Shown in pieces: positions 42,488-50,741 of a DNA stretch of 64,000 nt. Position 1 is the stretch's first letter; every line of letters begins with the position of its first letter. Origin of the DNA: a virus; the IMG/VR virus record IMGVR_UViG_3300021963_000001, positions 85,107 through 149,106 of that record; one strand, written 5' to 3'. The notes under the pieces are model-generated. The model had not been told where the DNA came from and made no database searches. It was given only the letters and a program-made list of their open reading frames with translations. Made by a program: the position numbers and the translations under genes.

Positions 42488-42697
42488 TCAGTCCTCCCAC
42501 TTTGCGTTTGGAAATTCTTGGCGCAGAATCTTCTTGAAGTCCACGCCAAGCTCGGCCAGATGGGCAGAAGCCAGCCCGGCCAACAGTTGATAAGAATCTG
42601 CCAGAGGATTCTTCTTGGCTTTCAGCCTCTTGATCTTCCGGATCACGATGCGGTAAGCCTTGATCGTCCGTTTCACATGCTCATCTTTCGTCATCAC
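42488..42697 (-). CDS. Basic small protein
   Basis: 69 residues with a strongly basic N-terminus (KRTIKAYRIVIRKIKRLKAKK). Preceded by promoter-like repeat 42716-42741. Confidence 0.72.
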   Translation of the reverse strand: MMTKDEHVKRTIKAYRIVIRKIKRLKAKKNPLADSYQLLAGLASAHLAELGVDFKKILRQEFPNAKWED

Positions 42698-42713
42698 AAA
42701 CCCCCTTTCACCA

Positions 42714-43451
42714 TTATTGCAGTTTGTTTTTCGTTTGACCCACCGATTTCGCCAGAAGGTCCCATTCGTTTTCGTCTTGCTCGATCAGTTTTTCCTCTCC
42801 CCTGTCTATTTTCTTGACCAAGGCCTGGAAACTTCTTGCCTTAATCTTGAAGTTCCACCCAACCCCAGGAGCCATGTTCTCTGCCGTGAATGGGATTAGA
42901 TCGATGAACGCTTCATCGCAAGGCACACCCAGCGTGCCAGCCAGGGATTCAAGATCGTCCCATTCCGTGGTCAGGGCACCGCAAGCCTTTCCTTTGAAAA
43001 TGGTCACCGTGCCGTGGTAGATTTCCTTTTTGGGGTCTGTGTGGATCGTGATCGGGCCTGACTTGCCTTCAAACGCGTTCCGCATCTTCTCCCACACCCC
43101 AGGGGCAAAGTCCTCCCAGATAGCCTGTTCGTCACTCCACATGGAGTAGCGAAGATCAACCGACACCTCCTCGGCTGGTTTGTCCTCCATTTCCTTCCTA
43201 GCGAAGAACCTCAATGTCGGAGCGTGTTTGCTGCCGCAAACGGACATCTTCAAACCGTAGCTGTTGGCAACGGATCGGATGTGGATCAAACATGCCTGGA
43301 CATCGTTCTTCAGACAACAGACTTCGCTCCTCTTCAGCTTGTCATAGTCGGAACCGTAAAGCTTGTCGAGAACCGACTTGCACTCGCCGTCAACGGGGAA
43401 AAGCCCCCGTCCCAGAATTGAATTCCGCAGTTGCAATTTGCATTTCAACAT
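42714..43451 (-). CDS. Hypothetical protein (C-terminus inside a promoter repeat)
   Basis: 245 residues. No family recognised. The last codons (GQTKNKLQ-stop) are made by a copy of the bipartite repeat, so the promoter-like element overlaps the coding end. The upstream gene follows after a short gap. Confidence 0.72.
   Translation of the reverse strand: MLKCKLQLRNSILGRGLFPVDGECKSVLDKLYGSDYDKLKRSEVCCLKNDVQACLIHIRSVANSYGLKMSVCGSKHAPTLRFFARKEMEDKPAEEVSVDLRYSMWSDEQAIWEDFAPGVWEKMRNAFEGKSGPITIHTDPKKEIYHGTVTIFKGKACGALTTEWDDLESLAGTLGVPCDEAFIDLIPFTAENMAPGVGWNFKIKARSFQALVKKIDRGEEKLIEQDENEWDLLAKSVGQTKNKLQ
42716..42741 (-). promoter_or_regulatory. Bipartite promoter-like repeat, A type (copy 1)
   Basis: Box 1 GGGTCAAAC (variant), 8-nt spacer, box 2 AACTGCAAT. 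Start codon 19 nt downstream. It lies within the 3' end of the upstream gene. Confidence 0.6.
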
Positions 43452-43476
43452 TAAACTGTCCTCCTAGAAAAGTCAA

Positions 43477-43689
43477 TTACTTTGCCAAACGGAACACCGA
43501 ATTCTTCAGCTTAAGCTCGTTGCCCCTCATGAGGGTCGCCCAAGCCTCTGCCCAGCGCATCTTCAGTTGCCTGGCTGCATCGTGAACCAGAGACACGGAA
43601 ACTTTTTCAGAGAGCGGGTAAAGCTGTCTGTACCCCGTCCGATGTTCCAGTTCCAGGTACTTCCAATTGTACGGGTCCGAGTTTTCCAT
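43477..43689 (-). CDS. Small hypothetical protein
   Basis: 70 residues from ATG 43689, AAGGAG 10 nt upstream. Overlaps the next-listed gene by 83 nt in another frame; either could be shortened. Confidence 0.62.
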   Translation of the reverse strand: MENSDPYNWKYLELEHRTGYRQLYPLSEKVSVSLVHDAARQLKMRWAEAWATLMRGNELKLKNSVFRLAK

Positions 43690-43951
43690 CGGCCAACATC
43701 TCCTTAAAAATCTTGTCGCAATACCGTGTCGCCGACTGTAGGTTCGTTTTGTAGGGGTTCTTGCCCCAACATCCCCACAACACATCACCTGTGCTATAGT
43801 CGTTGATTGAACAAACCCAACCCCAACTAGGAAGTTCGCTTTCGTAGGCGATCAGCAGGTAATTTTTACCATTAGCCTCGACATGTTTGAACACTCCGTT
43901 GTCGTTTCCCATCGTCCTTTCGCCCAGTCGCCAGCCGTAAACCGTCTTCAT
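43607..43951 (-). CDS. Hypothetical protein
   Basis: 114 residues from ATG 43951, overlapping the previous stop as ATGA. No family recognised. Long overlap with the following gene. Confidence 0.65.
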   Translation of the reverse strand: MKTVYGWRLGERTMGNDNGVFKHVEANGKNYLLIAYESELPSWGWVCSINDYSTGDVLWGCWGKNPYKTNLQSATRYCDKIFKEMLADGKLGPVQLEVPGTGTSDGVQTALPAL

Positions 43952-44142
43952 CGTCCCCATTCCCTTTCCAGAAAGTTAGCGATCTTGTCCGCAGTCGTTT
44001 CGCCCAGGTCCCAACCCAGCACATCCACCCAGTGCCGCAGCAGTTTCCCGCACTCATCGACCAGTTCGTCCACGCTCAAGTCCTTTAAGAACTCGACATC
44101 TCCGAAGGCGTTTGCCGTGTACAGTTCCGACAACCTTTTCAT
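43948..44142 (-). CDS. Small acidic helical protein
   Basis: 64 residues from ATG 44142, GGAGG upstream. Pattern DVEFLKDLSVDELVDECGK. No family recognised. Confidence 0.68.
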   Translation of the reverse strand: MKRLSELYTANAFGDVEFLKDLSVDELVDECGKLLRHWVDVLGWDLGETTADKIANFLEREWGR

Positions 44143-44351
44143 TGTGACACTTCCTCCGTAATCTTTCTCCAATCAACATGTGGATCGAAAGGTGGACCGC
44201 GATCCACGATCCATTTTTTCTTCTCGCATCGTTGCGTCCACTCAAACCAACCCTGGCAAACAGGCTTGTCTTTCATATAAAGCCAGCCACCGACGCGACC
44301 GACAACACCCAAATGAATCGCAATCGCCTTCGCCAATTCCAGATGTGTCAT
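44139..44351 (-). CDS. Small hypothetical protein
   Basis: 70 residues. Trp-rich, basic middle (CQGWFEWTQRCEKKKW). No family recognised. Confidence 0.68.
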   Translation of the reverse strand: MTHLELAKAIAIHLGVVGRVGGWLYMKDKPVCQGWFEWTQRCEKKKWIVDRGPPFDPHVDWRKITEEVSQ

Positions 44352-44352
44352 T

Positions 44353-44595
44353 TTATTCTGTCCTTGTTACAAAAATCACCTTCTTGGAAACCGCTGCCTT
44401 GGGATCGACCAGGATTGCGATCTTGGTCGTGTATTCCCCACCCAAGAGCCTGAGCCTCATGACATTACCGCTGACATACCGGTCTGTCCGGACATCAGGC
44501 CGGTCAAAACCAATCGTTTGCCCAACCTTCAGTTTACGCATCTTGGTCAGGCTAACTTTCCCTAAATCGGGCAGTTCGGTATTCTTGTTCGCCAT
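44353..44595 (-). CDS. Small hypothetical protein
   Basis: 80 residues from ATG 44595, overlapping the previous stop as TGATG. Beta-rich; no motif. Confidence 0.68.
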   Translation of the reverse strand: MANKNTELPDLGKVSLTKMRKLKVGQTIGFDRPDVRTDRYVSGNVMRLRLLGGEYTTKIAILVDPKAAVSKKVIFVTRTE

Positions 44596-44993
44596 CACGC
44601 AGCCTCCTGGAAGAAAACCCTGGGCTTGCCGTCCACGCTGGTCAGCAGCACCACCCCCGCGGTCTCGAGCTTTTTCCCGTCGCCGTCCACAAAACTGTCC
44701 ACCTTGTAGGGGTTGTAGTAGGCAGTCTTGTCTCTGGGCATACTGTTGATGAGTTTGCCAGCCTCGATGGGGTCGGTCACGATCTCCCCCTTGACTCCGG
44801 CATGAACCAGCTTTTTGCCCAATGCCCTCACCCGATCCCGGCCACCTGGCTGAACAACGAACTGAACATTCTTAATCAGAAGGTTCTCGTCATGTAAAAT
44901 GACTTTCCCCTCGCTTGACTTTGCAGACCAGACCACCCCTGGGTGGTGGAGATTCCTGTAGACGAACGCTGTCAGCTTTCTCTTTTGTCGCAT
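44595..44993 (-). CDS. Basic hypothetical protein
   Basis: 132 residues from ATG 44993, GGGGG site upstream; an ATG at 45014 is an alternative. Alpha/beta with a basic N-terminus (RQKRKLTAF). Overlaps the gene upstream by about 100 nt. Confidence 0.65.
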   Translation of the reverse strand: MRQKRKLTAFVYRNLHHPGVVWSAKSSEGKVILHDENLLIKNVQFVVQPGGRDRVRALGKKLVHAGVKGEIVTDPIEAGKLINSMPRDKTAYYNPYKVDSFVDGDGKKLETAGVVLLTSVDGKPRVFFQEAA

Positions 44994-45147
44994 CCGGACT
45001 GTCCCCCGTGTCATTGTTGAAGAAGACTCTGCTGACTTCCTTCATCAGCAGCAGCAAATCCTTGTTTGGCAAGATGGACGAACCGTGCAACTCAATGATC
45101 TTTGCGAGTTGCACGGCCGCCTCCTTGGACATCCTCACCATTTTCAT
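44890..45147 (-). CDS. Hypothetical protein
   Basis: 85 residues from ATG 45147, overlapping the previous stop as ATGA. The last part overlaps the next gene. No family recognised. Confidence 0.62.
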   Translation of the reverse strand: MKMVRMSKEAAVQLAKIIELHGSSILPNKDLLLLMKEVSRVFFNNDTGDSPDATKEKADSVRLQESPPPRGGLVCKVKRGESHFT

Positions 45148-45449
45148 AGTTCGGACTTGCCAGTGATTTTCTTCAGGGCGGCAACGACCTCGGCCAGGCC
45201 GTGGCGGTTGACCAGTTGCTCCACTCGCTGATGCACCATGCTCACCGGTTGGGTCAACCCGGGCTTTTCGATGTCGCCATCGATAGGGTAGATCAGCGAG
45301 TAGGGCACCATCCACATCGACCCTGAAGAGTCAAACTTCTTGATCTTCGCCCTCGATGGGTTGATCTTCTCGACAACCCCCAGGGTCTTTGTCCCGTTCG
45401 GTCGTCCGAACAACACCTTCATACCGACATGCACTTGATCCTTCAACAT
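45144..45449 (-). CDS. Hypothetical protein, possible KOW/Tudor-like fold
   Basis: 101 residues from ATG 45449, GGAGG 8 nt upstream. First half (VHVGMKVLFGRPNGTKTLGVVEKINPSRAKIKKFD) resembles a small SH3-like barrel. Unconfirmed. Confidence 0.65.
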   Translation of the reverse strand: MLKDQVHVGMKVLFGRPNGTKTLGVVEKINPSRAKIKKFDSSGSMWMVPYSLIYPIDGDIEKPGLTQPVSMVHQRVEQLVNRHGLAEVVAALKKITGKSEL

Positions 45450-45468
45450 TTGCCATTCCTCCTTTGGG

Positions 45469-45660
45469 TTAAAGAACACAATCCAGATCATACTTACATA
45501 TCTGATCTTCCACCGCCTCGGCTGGAGTAAAGTTCAGATCGAAGTATTTCTCAATCTCTTCATCGTCGCCGCCACCGTCTTCCCAGGACATGCCTGTCAG
45601 TTGGGCATACTTGTTGACAAACATGTAACGCCACAGAGACAGACTCGGTCGAATCGCCAT
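45469..45660 (-). CDS. Small acidic protein
   Basis: 63 residues from ATG 45660, GGAGGAG upstream. Acidic centre (EDGGGDDEEIEKYFD). No family recognised. Confidence 0.66.
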   Translation of the reverse strand: MAIRPSLSLWRYMFVNKYAQLTGMSWEDGGGDDEEIEKYFDLNFTPAEAVEDQICKYDLDCVL

Positions 45661-45672
45661 CACCACTCCTCC

Positions 45673-45933
45673 TTAATGATCGGAAAGGGTTTCGCTGAAG
45701 AACTTCTCGCTCACCGCAGGGAGTTCCTCCTCCGACACGGTGAAGAACTTGTCGCTATCGCTCTCATCGATCCTTGCCAGCATCGCTGCCCGGATCAGAG
45801 CCTGGCTGAGCGTGGCGCACTTCTCATCCCAGCTGTTTGCCACATAGTCGCCCCAGGAGAGGAGATAGCCATCCTCTTCCTTTTCGATGAACACACACAG
45901 AGTTTTCAGTCTCGCATGCAGCAACTCTTTCAT
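45673..45933 (-). CDS. Hypothetical protein
   Basis: 86 residues from ATG 45933, overlapping the previous stop as ATGA. No family recognised. Confidence 0.68.
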   Translation of the reverse strand: MKELLHARLKTLCVFIEKEEDGYLLSWGDYVANSWDEKCATLSQALIRAAMLARIDESDSDKFFTVSEEELPAVSEKFFSETLSDH

Positions 45934-46208
45934 TGCACTTCCTCCTTGTGAACAACCAGATAGTCGAAAGTCTTGCCATTCCTCAGCCCGACGCGGTAAA
46001 TCCATCCACAGGGAAGGATTCTCTGCATCGCCCAAGCACAAACCCAGCGATTGAGGAACTTCCCCCACTTGACCGGTTTGTTCACCAAGCCGCCGATGTG
46101 TTGCGGATCGTTCAACGCCTGGACTTGATCCGGGTCCATCTTGTGCCACTCGTATGTCCTAGGCCACGCCAGATTGATCTTGTACGCCAGAGTCTCGTCA
46201 ACCGCCAT
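45930..46208 (-). CDS. Hypothetical protein
   Basis: 92 residues. Trp-rich and basic. Preceded by a promoter-like repeat at 46231-46257. Confidence 0.7.
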   Translation of the reverse strand: MAVDETLAYKINLAWPRTYEWHKMDPDQVQALNDPQHIGGLVNKPVKWGKFLNRWVCAWAMQRILPCGWIYRVGLRNGKTFDYLVVHKEEVQ

Positions 46209-46228
46209 GTGTCACCTCCCTTTCACCC

Positions 46229-46453
46229 TTATTGCAGTTTCCCTGGGGTTAGGCTCAACATTCCCTCGCTGATCCGCTTGGCGATCCAGTTCGCCTCGCG
46301 CCCCATGCCCGAACCCGTGCTGATCGTGAACCCGCACCCGCTCCTAGGCTTGACCACGATCTGGTAGAGATTGGCCCCGCCACCCAACTGATAGAGGGAT
46401 GTTTCTGCCCCGCCATCGCTTGCCGGATAGGTCTTGATGTGATTCCAGATCAT
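46229..46453 (-). CDS. Small hypothetical protein (C-terminus inside a promoter repeat)
   Basis: 74 residues from ATG 46453. Ends LTPGKLQ, encoded by a copy of the bipartite repeat. No family recognised. Confidence 0.68.
   Translation of the reverse strand: MIWNHIKTYPASDGGAETSLYQLGGGANLYQIVVKPRSGCGFTISTGSGMGREANWIAKRISEGMLSLTPGKLQ
46231..46257 (-). promoter_or_regulatory. Bipartite promoter-like repeat, A type (copy 2)
   Basis: GAGCCTAAC (one mismatch), 8-nt spacer, AACTGCAAT, followed by AAGGGTGAAAGG. Start codon 23 nt downstream. Confidence 0.65.
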
Positions 46454-46740
46454 TTCTTCTCCATTTTGTAAAAGTGAATCGACCAAGCATGACCCCATTC
46501 GTACCAGTAGCCAGCCTGGTTGACTATCCGGTCGAAGTCATCAATCAGATTGATAGAATCAACCGCATATCCGTTCAGTACATGATTGAGAGTTCCCTCA
46601 CAGGTGAGGGTGAGGTCGGCGTATTGCCCCACCTCCTCCCCCCTCTTTTGCCATTCCTTCGGGTCGTAGAAACTGTGATCCTTGCCCAACCCCCATCTGT
46701 CGATGTACTTCTGAATCGCCGTCTTCAGTTGCTCGGTCAC
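46450..46740 (-). CDS. Hypothetical protein
   Basis: 96 residues. Helical N-terminus, Trp/Tyr-rich C-terminus. No family recognised. Confidence 0.7.
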   Translation of the reverse strand: MTEQLKTAIQKYIDRWGLGKDHSFYDPKEWQKRGEEVGQYADLTLTCEGTLNHVLNGYAVDSINLIDDFDRIVNQAGYWYEWGHAWSIHFYKMEKK

Positions 46741-46997
46741 GATGTCCTCCTTTCAATGTGTGATGCTCGCACCAGAGTCACCGCATCTTCCAGGCTGATG
46801 TTGCGTTTCGTCTTCACCACCTCGGTTCCTTCGTAGAAGTTCAGTCGGCCCGACTCCTCCTGCCAGCCGATGCTGAAGGCAGCCCAATCTTTGGACAGAC
46901 TCCAGAACAACACCGTGGTTGTCCCGCCCACTTCCATGAACAGCTTCGCATCCAAACCATCAAATTCCGTGTCGGTCAAATCAGCCTTGATCTTCAT
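46737..46997 (-). CDS. Hypothetical protein
   Basis: 86 residues, beta-rich then helical. No family recognised. Confidence 0.7.
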   Translation of the reverse strand: MKIKADLTDTEFDGLDAKLFMEVGGTTTVLFWSLSKDWAAFSIGWQEESGRLNFYEGTEVVKTKRNISLEDAVTLVRASHIERRTS

Positions 46998-47017
46998 CGT
47001 TGTCCTCCTAGGTAACC

Positions 47018-47341
47018 TTAAACTGCCATGTCCTTACGGATCAAGTCAAGAACATCTTGCCAGTCATCCGTTTCCAACATGTACTCAATCACACTCTTGT
47101 AGCACCCACCCTCCAGCCTCACCACCGTGTAGCGATGATATTCGGCATCCGGGTCGTATCGCAACTCCGGGTCCTTGTAGTCGATCCAGACACAGAGTGT
47201 GTCGCTTGCAAAGTGTGGGCATTGGTCATGTTTCCAAGACACATCCTTGAATCCCATCCCCAGGAGGGGAGCGACCCGCGTTGTCAAGTCCTCATCGAAG
47301 TCGGGAAACTCTTGCCGGTAGTTGCCGATAGCCATCGTCAT
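47018..47341 (-). CDS. Hypothetical protein
   Basis: 107 residues from ATG 47341, overlapping the methyltransferase stop as ATGA. No family recognised. Confidence 0.7.
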   Translation of the reverse strand: MTMAIGNYRQEFPDFDEDLTTRVAPLLGMGFKDVSWKHDQCPHFASDTLCVWIDYKDPELRYDPDAEYHRYTVVRLEGGCYKSVIEYMLETDDWQDVLDLIRKDMAV

Positions 47342-47949
47342 CGCCCTCCCCATTGTTGTGCCATTGCTTTTGCAATCCCACGGTAGGTCTTGCTCCGAAT
47401 CTTCCATCGGTTCGGCCCCGGCGAGGTCAGATGCACCTTCGCCCGGTCCTTGTACGGCAGGGACATCGTCTCCTGCTTGAGGTTGGTTGTCGGCTCAAGC
47501 CTGGGTAGGCCACGCAGCCAGAAGCAAGTCCGCTTGACCTCCTTGTGTCCGAAGTCGTAGGGCTGAACGCTTTGGGCGAAGTTGGCTCGGATGATCTCCT
47601 TGCCGTATCGGTGCATGACGGGGTTCTCTACACACACCCTCTCCACCGGAGCATTCCAGAAGGCGAGGAACAGCCTTGCGCCCTCCCGCATCGCCTCCCA
47701 ACGCTCCTCGTTCTTCGTCCCGTCGGCGTTGTACAACCAACGCACCCCGGCATTGGTCAGGTAGGTACAGGGGGGGTGAGCGATCAGCATGTCCCACCCA
47801 TCGCCGAGAATCTTCGTCGCATCCCCCTGAATGTGGTGGGGACTGCCATCGTCTGCCGGAAGCACATCCGCACTCCAAGCATCGTGTCCCATGCTTCTGA
47901 ACGCCTCACGAACCACCCCACTACTCTCGCAAGCCACAAGAATTCGCAT
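47338..47949 (-). CDS. Small DNA cytosine methyltransferase-like protein
   Basis: 203 residues. Pattern MRILVACESSGVVREAF, QGDATKILGDGWDMLIAHPPCTYLTNAGVRWL and VCVENPVMHRYG fits a phage cytosine-modifying methyltransferase family with the PPC catalytic motif. It lacks the PCQ/TRD region of the large enzyme, so the modification and site are unclear. Confidence 0.8.
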   Translation of the reverse strand: MRILVACESSGVVREAFRSMGHDAWSADVLPADDGSPHHIQGDATKILGDGWDMLIAHPPCTYLTNAGVRWLYNADGTKNEERWEAMREGARLFLAFWNAPVERVCVENPVMHRYGKEIIRANFAQSVQPYDFGHKEVKRTCFWLRGLPRLEPTTNLKQETMSLPYKDRAKVHLTSPGPNRWKIRSKTYRGIAKAMAQQWGGR

Positions 47950-47965
47950 TGAACACCTCCTGTTG

Positions 47966-48262
47966 TTATTGCAGTTCGTCCTTCGTTTGACCCGCCGATT
48001 TCATGCAGTCCTTGCATGTGTCCCCGACCATGTCCGACGCGTCGAAGAAGTCTTCACAGCATTCACAGAACTCGCCCCTGGGGTACTGCTTGTCCAGCAA
48101 CCTTTCCATAGCATCCAGTCCTGCCTGGTACATGAGGTCGCCGAGTTTCTTCCGATTGCATTCCAGCCAGGCCTTAGCCCGCTCTTCCGTCCAGTCTGGG
48201 CGGAACTCATCCAGAATGTCGTGATGAGTCATAAAAGCACCCGCCAGCTTAGAAATGTCCAT
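47966..48262 (-). CDS. Zinc-finger-like protein (C-terminus inside a promoter repeat)
   Basis: 98 residues. CECCEDFF...CKDCMKS forms a possible zinc site. Ends GQTKDELQ, encoded by the bipartite repeat. Confidence 0.7.
   Translation of the reverse strand: MDISKLAGAFMTHHDILDEFRPDWTEERAKAWLECNRKKLGDLMYQAGLDAMERLLDKQYPRGEFCECCEDFFDASDMVGDTCKDCMKSAGQTKDELQ
47968..47993 (-). promoter_or_regulatory. Bipartite promoter-like repeat, A type (copy 3)
   Basis: GGGTCAAAC variant, 8-nt spacer, AACTGCAAT. Start codon of the methyltransferase 19 nt downstream. Confidence 0.6.
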
Positions 48263-48297
48263 CGTAACCTCCTTAAGACTGTCCAGCTTAATATCCT

Positions 48298-48489
48298 TTA
48301 CTCCACAACACCCCCCGATTTCTCGGGGTTATAATCTTCTTCTTCCTCGGATTTGGCGCATAATACCCTGTACTTTGCAGTTAAAAGCTCATTGATGCGC
48401 CTCTGCCTACCCTTGCTAGCCTCAATAGCAAGATCGATAGCACTTATAATCACGGATACATCTGCACCTGTTAGCCTATCAATGATCAT
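48298..48489 (-). CDS. Small hypothetical protein
   Basis: 63 residues with a basic middle (EASKGRQRRINELL) and acidic tail. Preceded by a promoter-like repeat. Confidence 0.65.
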   Translation of the reverse strand: MIIDRLTGADVSVIISAIDLAIEASKGRQRRINELLTAKYRVLCAKSEEEEDYNPEKSGGVVE

Positions 48490-48531
48490 TTGCGTCCTCC
48501 TTCCGTTAGCCCGGTGAGTCGTTCCAACCCT

Positions 48532-48558
48532 ATTGCAGTTCGCTGTCGGTTTGGCTCA
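48532..48558 (-). promoter_or_regulatory. Bipartite promoter-like repeat, A type (copy 4)
   Basis: Perfect GAGCCAAAC, 8-nt spacer, AACTGCAAT. Start codon 43 nt downstream. Confidence 0.72.
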
Positions 48559-48738
48559 GTCATCGGTCGGGTCCATCTCCTTGAGCAGGTCCACATCTGC
48601 GCCTCCCACATAACCGTTGGCCTCGTTGTCAACCCCGTGATCGTCTATGAAGTCCGACAACAGTCGGATGATTGCGGTTCTGCTGACTTTGTAACGGTGC
48701 CGAAATTCTTCCATGTACTCAAAGAAACTATCCATCAT
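48556..48738 (-). CDS. Small acidic protein
   Basis: 60 residues; possible HTH-like turn (RHRYKVSRTAIIRLLSDF). Its stop overlaps a promoter-like repeat. Confidence 0.66.
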   Translation of the reverse strand: MMDSFFEYMEEFRHRYKVSRTAIIRLLSDFIDDHGVDNEANGYVGGADVDLLKEMDPTDD

Positions 48739-48998
48739 TCACCTCCCATATAAAGGTTCCATAGTTCCTGGTCTTCCAGCCAAACCCAGGGATCGCCTGC
48801 GCCCCACAACTCATCGTGGATTCTCGACAACTCGGCAACATCCTCCGGGGTTGGCTTTTTGTCTGTCCCCGACCAGATGATGTCCTCCGGACTGTCGTCA
48901 AAATGAAAGGTCAGTTTGTTGGCCACAAGCCACCGAATGTAGGCCTTCCCATCGTCGGCGTTGCGGATTTTCCAGGTCTTCAACTCTGGGTATTGCAT
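48735..48998 (-). CDS. Hypothetical protein
   Basis: 87 residues, Trp-rich, acidic. No family recognised. Confidence 0.7.
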   Translation of the reverse strand: MQYPELKTWKIRNADDGKAYIRWLVANKLTFHFDDSPEDIIWSGTDKKPTPEDVAELSRIHDELWGAGDPWVWLEDQELWNLYMGGE

Positions 48999-49294
48999 GA
49001 TTGCTCCTTATGGCAATTGTCGCAGTACAACTCCACATCTCCGGTGCTTTCCCAAACCACTTCGTGGTGATTATCGGTCAAAACACCGCAGTTATCGCAC
49101 TTTTCCGTGCCCCGACCCAACTCCTTTTCAAACTCCATGTCGCCATCTTCGTCGGTGATCGTCCACTGATTCAACGGCGTGTTGAAGGCCTCGTCCCGCG
49201 CCTTCTCCAGGGCCTGGTCGTCATCATATTCCTCGACCTGGATGTAGATGTGGGCCTTGATATTCTCGGTTACTAGCACCGTGTACTTAGCCAT
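48980..49294 (-). CDS. Zinc-ribbon member of small paralogous family
   Basis: 104 residues from ATG 49294, GGAGG upstream. N-terminus MAKYTVLVTENIKAHIYIQVE matches the family pattern M-x-K-Y-x-V...VEA-x-x-EEA seen in several genes here. C-terminal Cys pairs (CDNCG, CDNCHKE) form a zinc ribbon. Confidence 0.75.
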   Translation of the reverse strand: MAKYTVLVTENIKAHIYIQVEEYDDDQALEKARDEAFNTPLNQWTITDEDGDMEFEKELGRGTEKCDNCGVLTDNHHEVVWESTGDVELYCDNCHKEQSCNTQS

Positions 49295-49490
49295 TCGCCA
49301 CCTCCCCTCGCAATTCCTCAATGTCTTCCTCGATGATCTCGGATTCGCTCTGCCATTCCTCCCTATGCAGGGGGATAGCAAAGGCCTTTTCCCTTGCCAG
49401 TTCCATAGCCTCTTCTTCGTTGTCTGCCTCCACGGTCACCTCAATGGATGCCGTGATCTGCTCGGTCATGGTATACTTGTAATTCGGCAT
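49287..49490 (-). CDS. Small paralogous-family protein
   Basis: 67 residues from ATG 49490, GGAGG upstream. Begins PNYKYTMTEQITASIEVTVE then ADNEEEAMELAREKAF; same pattern as the neighbour. Acidic C-terminus. Confidence 0.75.
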   Translation of the reverse strand: MPNYKYTMTEQITASIEVTVEADNEEEAMELAREKAFAIPLHREEWQSESEIIEEDIEELRGEVANG

Positions 49491-49521
49491 TCTCGTTCCT
49501 CCTTTGTTAGCCCGGTCGGCT

Positions 49522-49815
49522 TTATTTGAAGTACTTGTCCTTGTCTTCCCACCAGTTCCACCGGCAGGCTTCGCAATGGAAGTGGGCGCAGTCTCTTTGA
49601 TCGGCGGGGATGTTGGTGACGGTTGCCTTCTCCCCTCCCCACCCGACATCCGCACTCTCGGAGTCGTTCCTAATAATGACCATCTCCCCATCAACCCTTA
49701 TGACCTGATGAACTCTCCACTCTAGGTAGGCATAGGAGATGCCGTCCTCAGAGGAGGAGTCGTTGCCACACTTGGGGCAGATCAATACCCCATACTGTTT
49801 GTTTTCGCTTGCCAT
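49522..49815 (-). CDS. Zinc-ribbon protein
   Basis: 97 residues from ATG 49815 with AAAGGAGG. Two Cys pairs (CPKCGN and CEACRW). No family recognised. The gap to the next gene (49816-49942) holds no clear gene. Confidence 0.75.
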   Translation of the reverse strand: MASENKQYGVLICPKCGNDSSSEDGISYAYLEWRVHQVIRVDGEMVIIRNDSESADVGWGGEKATVTNIPADQRDCAHFHCEACRWNWWEDKDKYFK

Positions 49816-49942
49816 AAAACCTCCTTTTTTTGAACCGCCGCCGCCCAAAAAACAAGCGCAGACGGCACGAAACACATGATACTACCTTCTATCCATCTAT
49901 TAGACCGTGATATATCGGCCTAACTACAATCTACTATTGGGT

Positions 49943-50248
49943 TTACAACGAGTCAACCAGTTCCTTCAGTTTGCTGCGGTAACGCACCGGGCAATTCAGG
50001 ATGCTGTTGACCACATCATTCGCTGCTTTGCCTAGGGCATGGGCTACCAGCGAAGCCCCGGTCATTTGATACAAATCCCACCCTTCCCGGCTATACGGGG
50101 ATCGGGGGTGTTTGCCTTCCGCTGCCTGGCGCACCAAGTGTCGGAACACCGCATGGCACTCTGTATCACATGCTCCGTAGTTTCTGTGCCCATGTGCCAG
50201 ACTTTGGAAGCGTTTGACATTGATCAGAACCAGATCGTATTCGTCCAT
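49943..50248 (-). CDS. Hypothetical protein
   Basis: 101 residues, helical, His/Cys present but no clear motif. No family recognised. Confidence 0.72.
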   Translation of the reverse strand: MDEYDLVLINVKRFQSLAHGHRNYGACDTECHAVFRHLVRQAAEGKHPRSPYSREGWDLYQMTGASLVAHALGKAANDVVNSILNCPVRYRSKLKELVDSL

Positions 50249-50295
50249 ATATCCTCCTGTATCTACATAGGGTCAAAACATGACTTCCTTAAGAA

Positions 50296-50517
50296 TTAGA
50301 AAGGTAGCTCGTCCTTGGGCAGTTCCCGCGGGGGCACTTGGGCCTGGTCAGGTCCACCCAAGGGGAAGTCCCGGTTGAACTCTTCGATGACCAGTTCCTC
50401 TGCTGCGGATGCTTCCTGCATCACCCGCATCTGCTGATCCTCCCCCTCGTCCTCCTGTGCGGGGTCGTATCCGAAGTAGTCAATCATGTCTTTGTAAGAA
50501 TAAAACTGCTTGCTCAT
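50296..50517 (-). CDS. Small acidic protein
   Basis: 73 residues from ATG 50517. Acidic, Gln-rich (EDEGEDQQMRVMQEASAAEE). Has its own promoter-like cassette at 50557-50645. Confidence 0.7.
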   Translation of the reverse strand: MSKQFYSYKDMIDYFGYDPAQEDEGEDQQMRVMQEASAAEELVIEEFNRDFPLGGPDQAQVPPRELPKDELPF

Positions 50518-50556
50518 GTTGCACCCCCTGTGAGTGTGAGTCGTTTCGTCACCTTT

Positions 50557-50645
50557 ATTGCAGTCGGGTCGGGGTTTGGCTTGGGTATTTTTGGCGGTTG
50601 TTTTGGGAGGCAGTAAAAGAGTGCAGTTGTTCGGGGGTTTGGCTC
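50557..50645 (-). promoter_or_regulatory. Promoter-like cassette: A repeat 50557-50582, B repeat 50621-50645
   Basis: A: AAGCCAAAC-N8-GACTGCAAT. B: GAGCCAAAC-N8-AACTGCAC. Downstream of the terminator at 50697-50734. The A copy is 40 nt before the next start codon. Confidence 0.72.
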
Positions 50646-50696
50646 GGAAAAATTTTAGCGCAACCGGGAAAATACGGGTGATACAAACAAATAAAA

Positions 50697-50734
50697 AAAG
50701 AAAAGGCCCAGGAGGGGGCATCCCCTCCCAGGCC
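50697..50734 (-). terminator. Terminator after coiled-coil gene
   Basis: 13-bp stem GGCCTGGGAGGGG/CCCCTCCTGGGCC with two wobble pairs, then TTTTCTTTTTTT. Confidence 0.88.
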
Positions 50735-50741
50735 CTGGGCA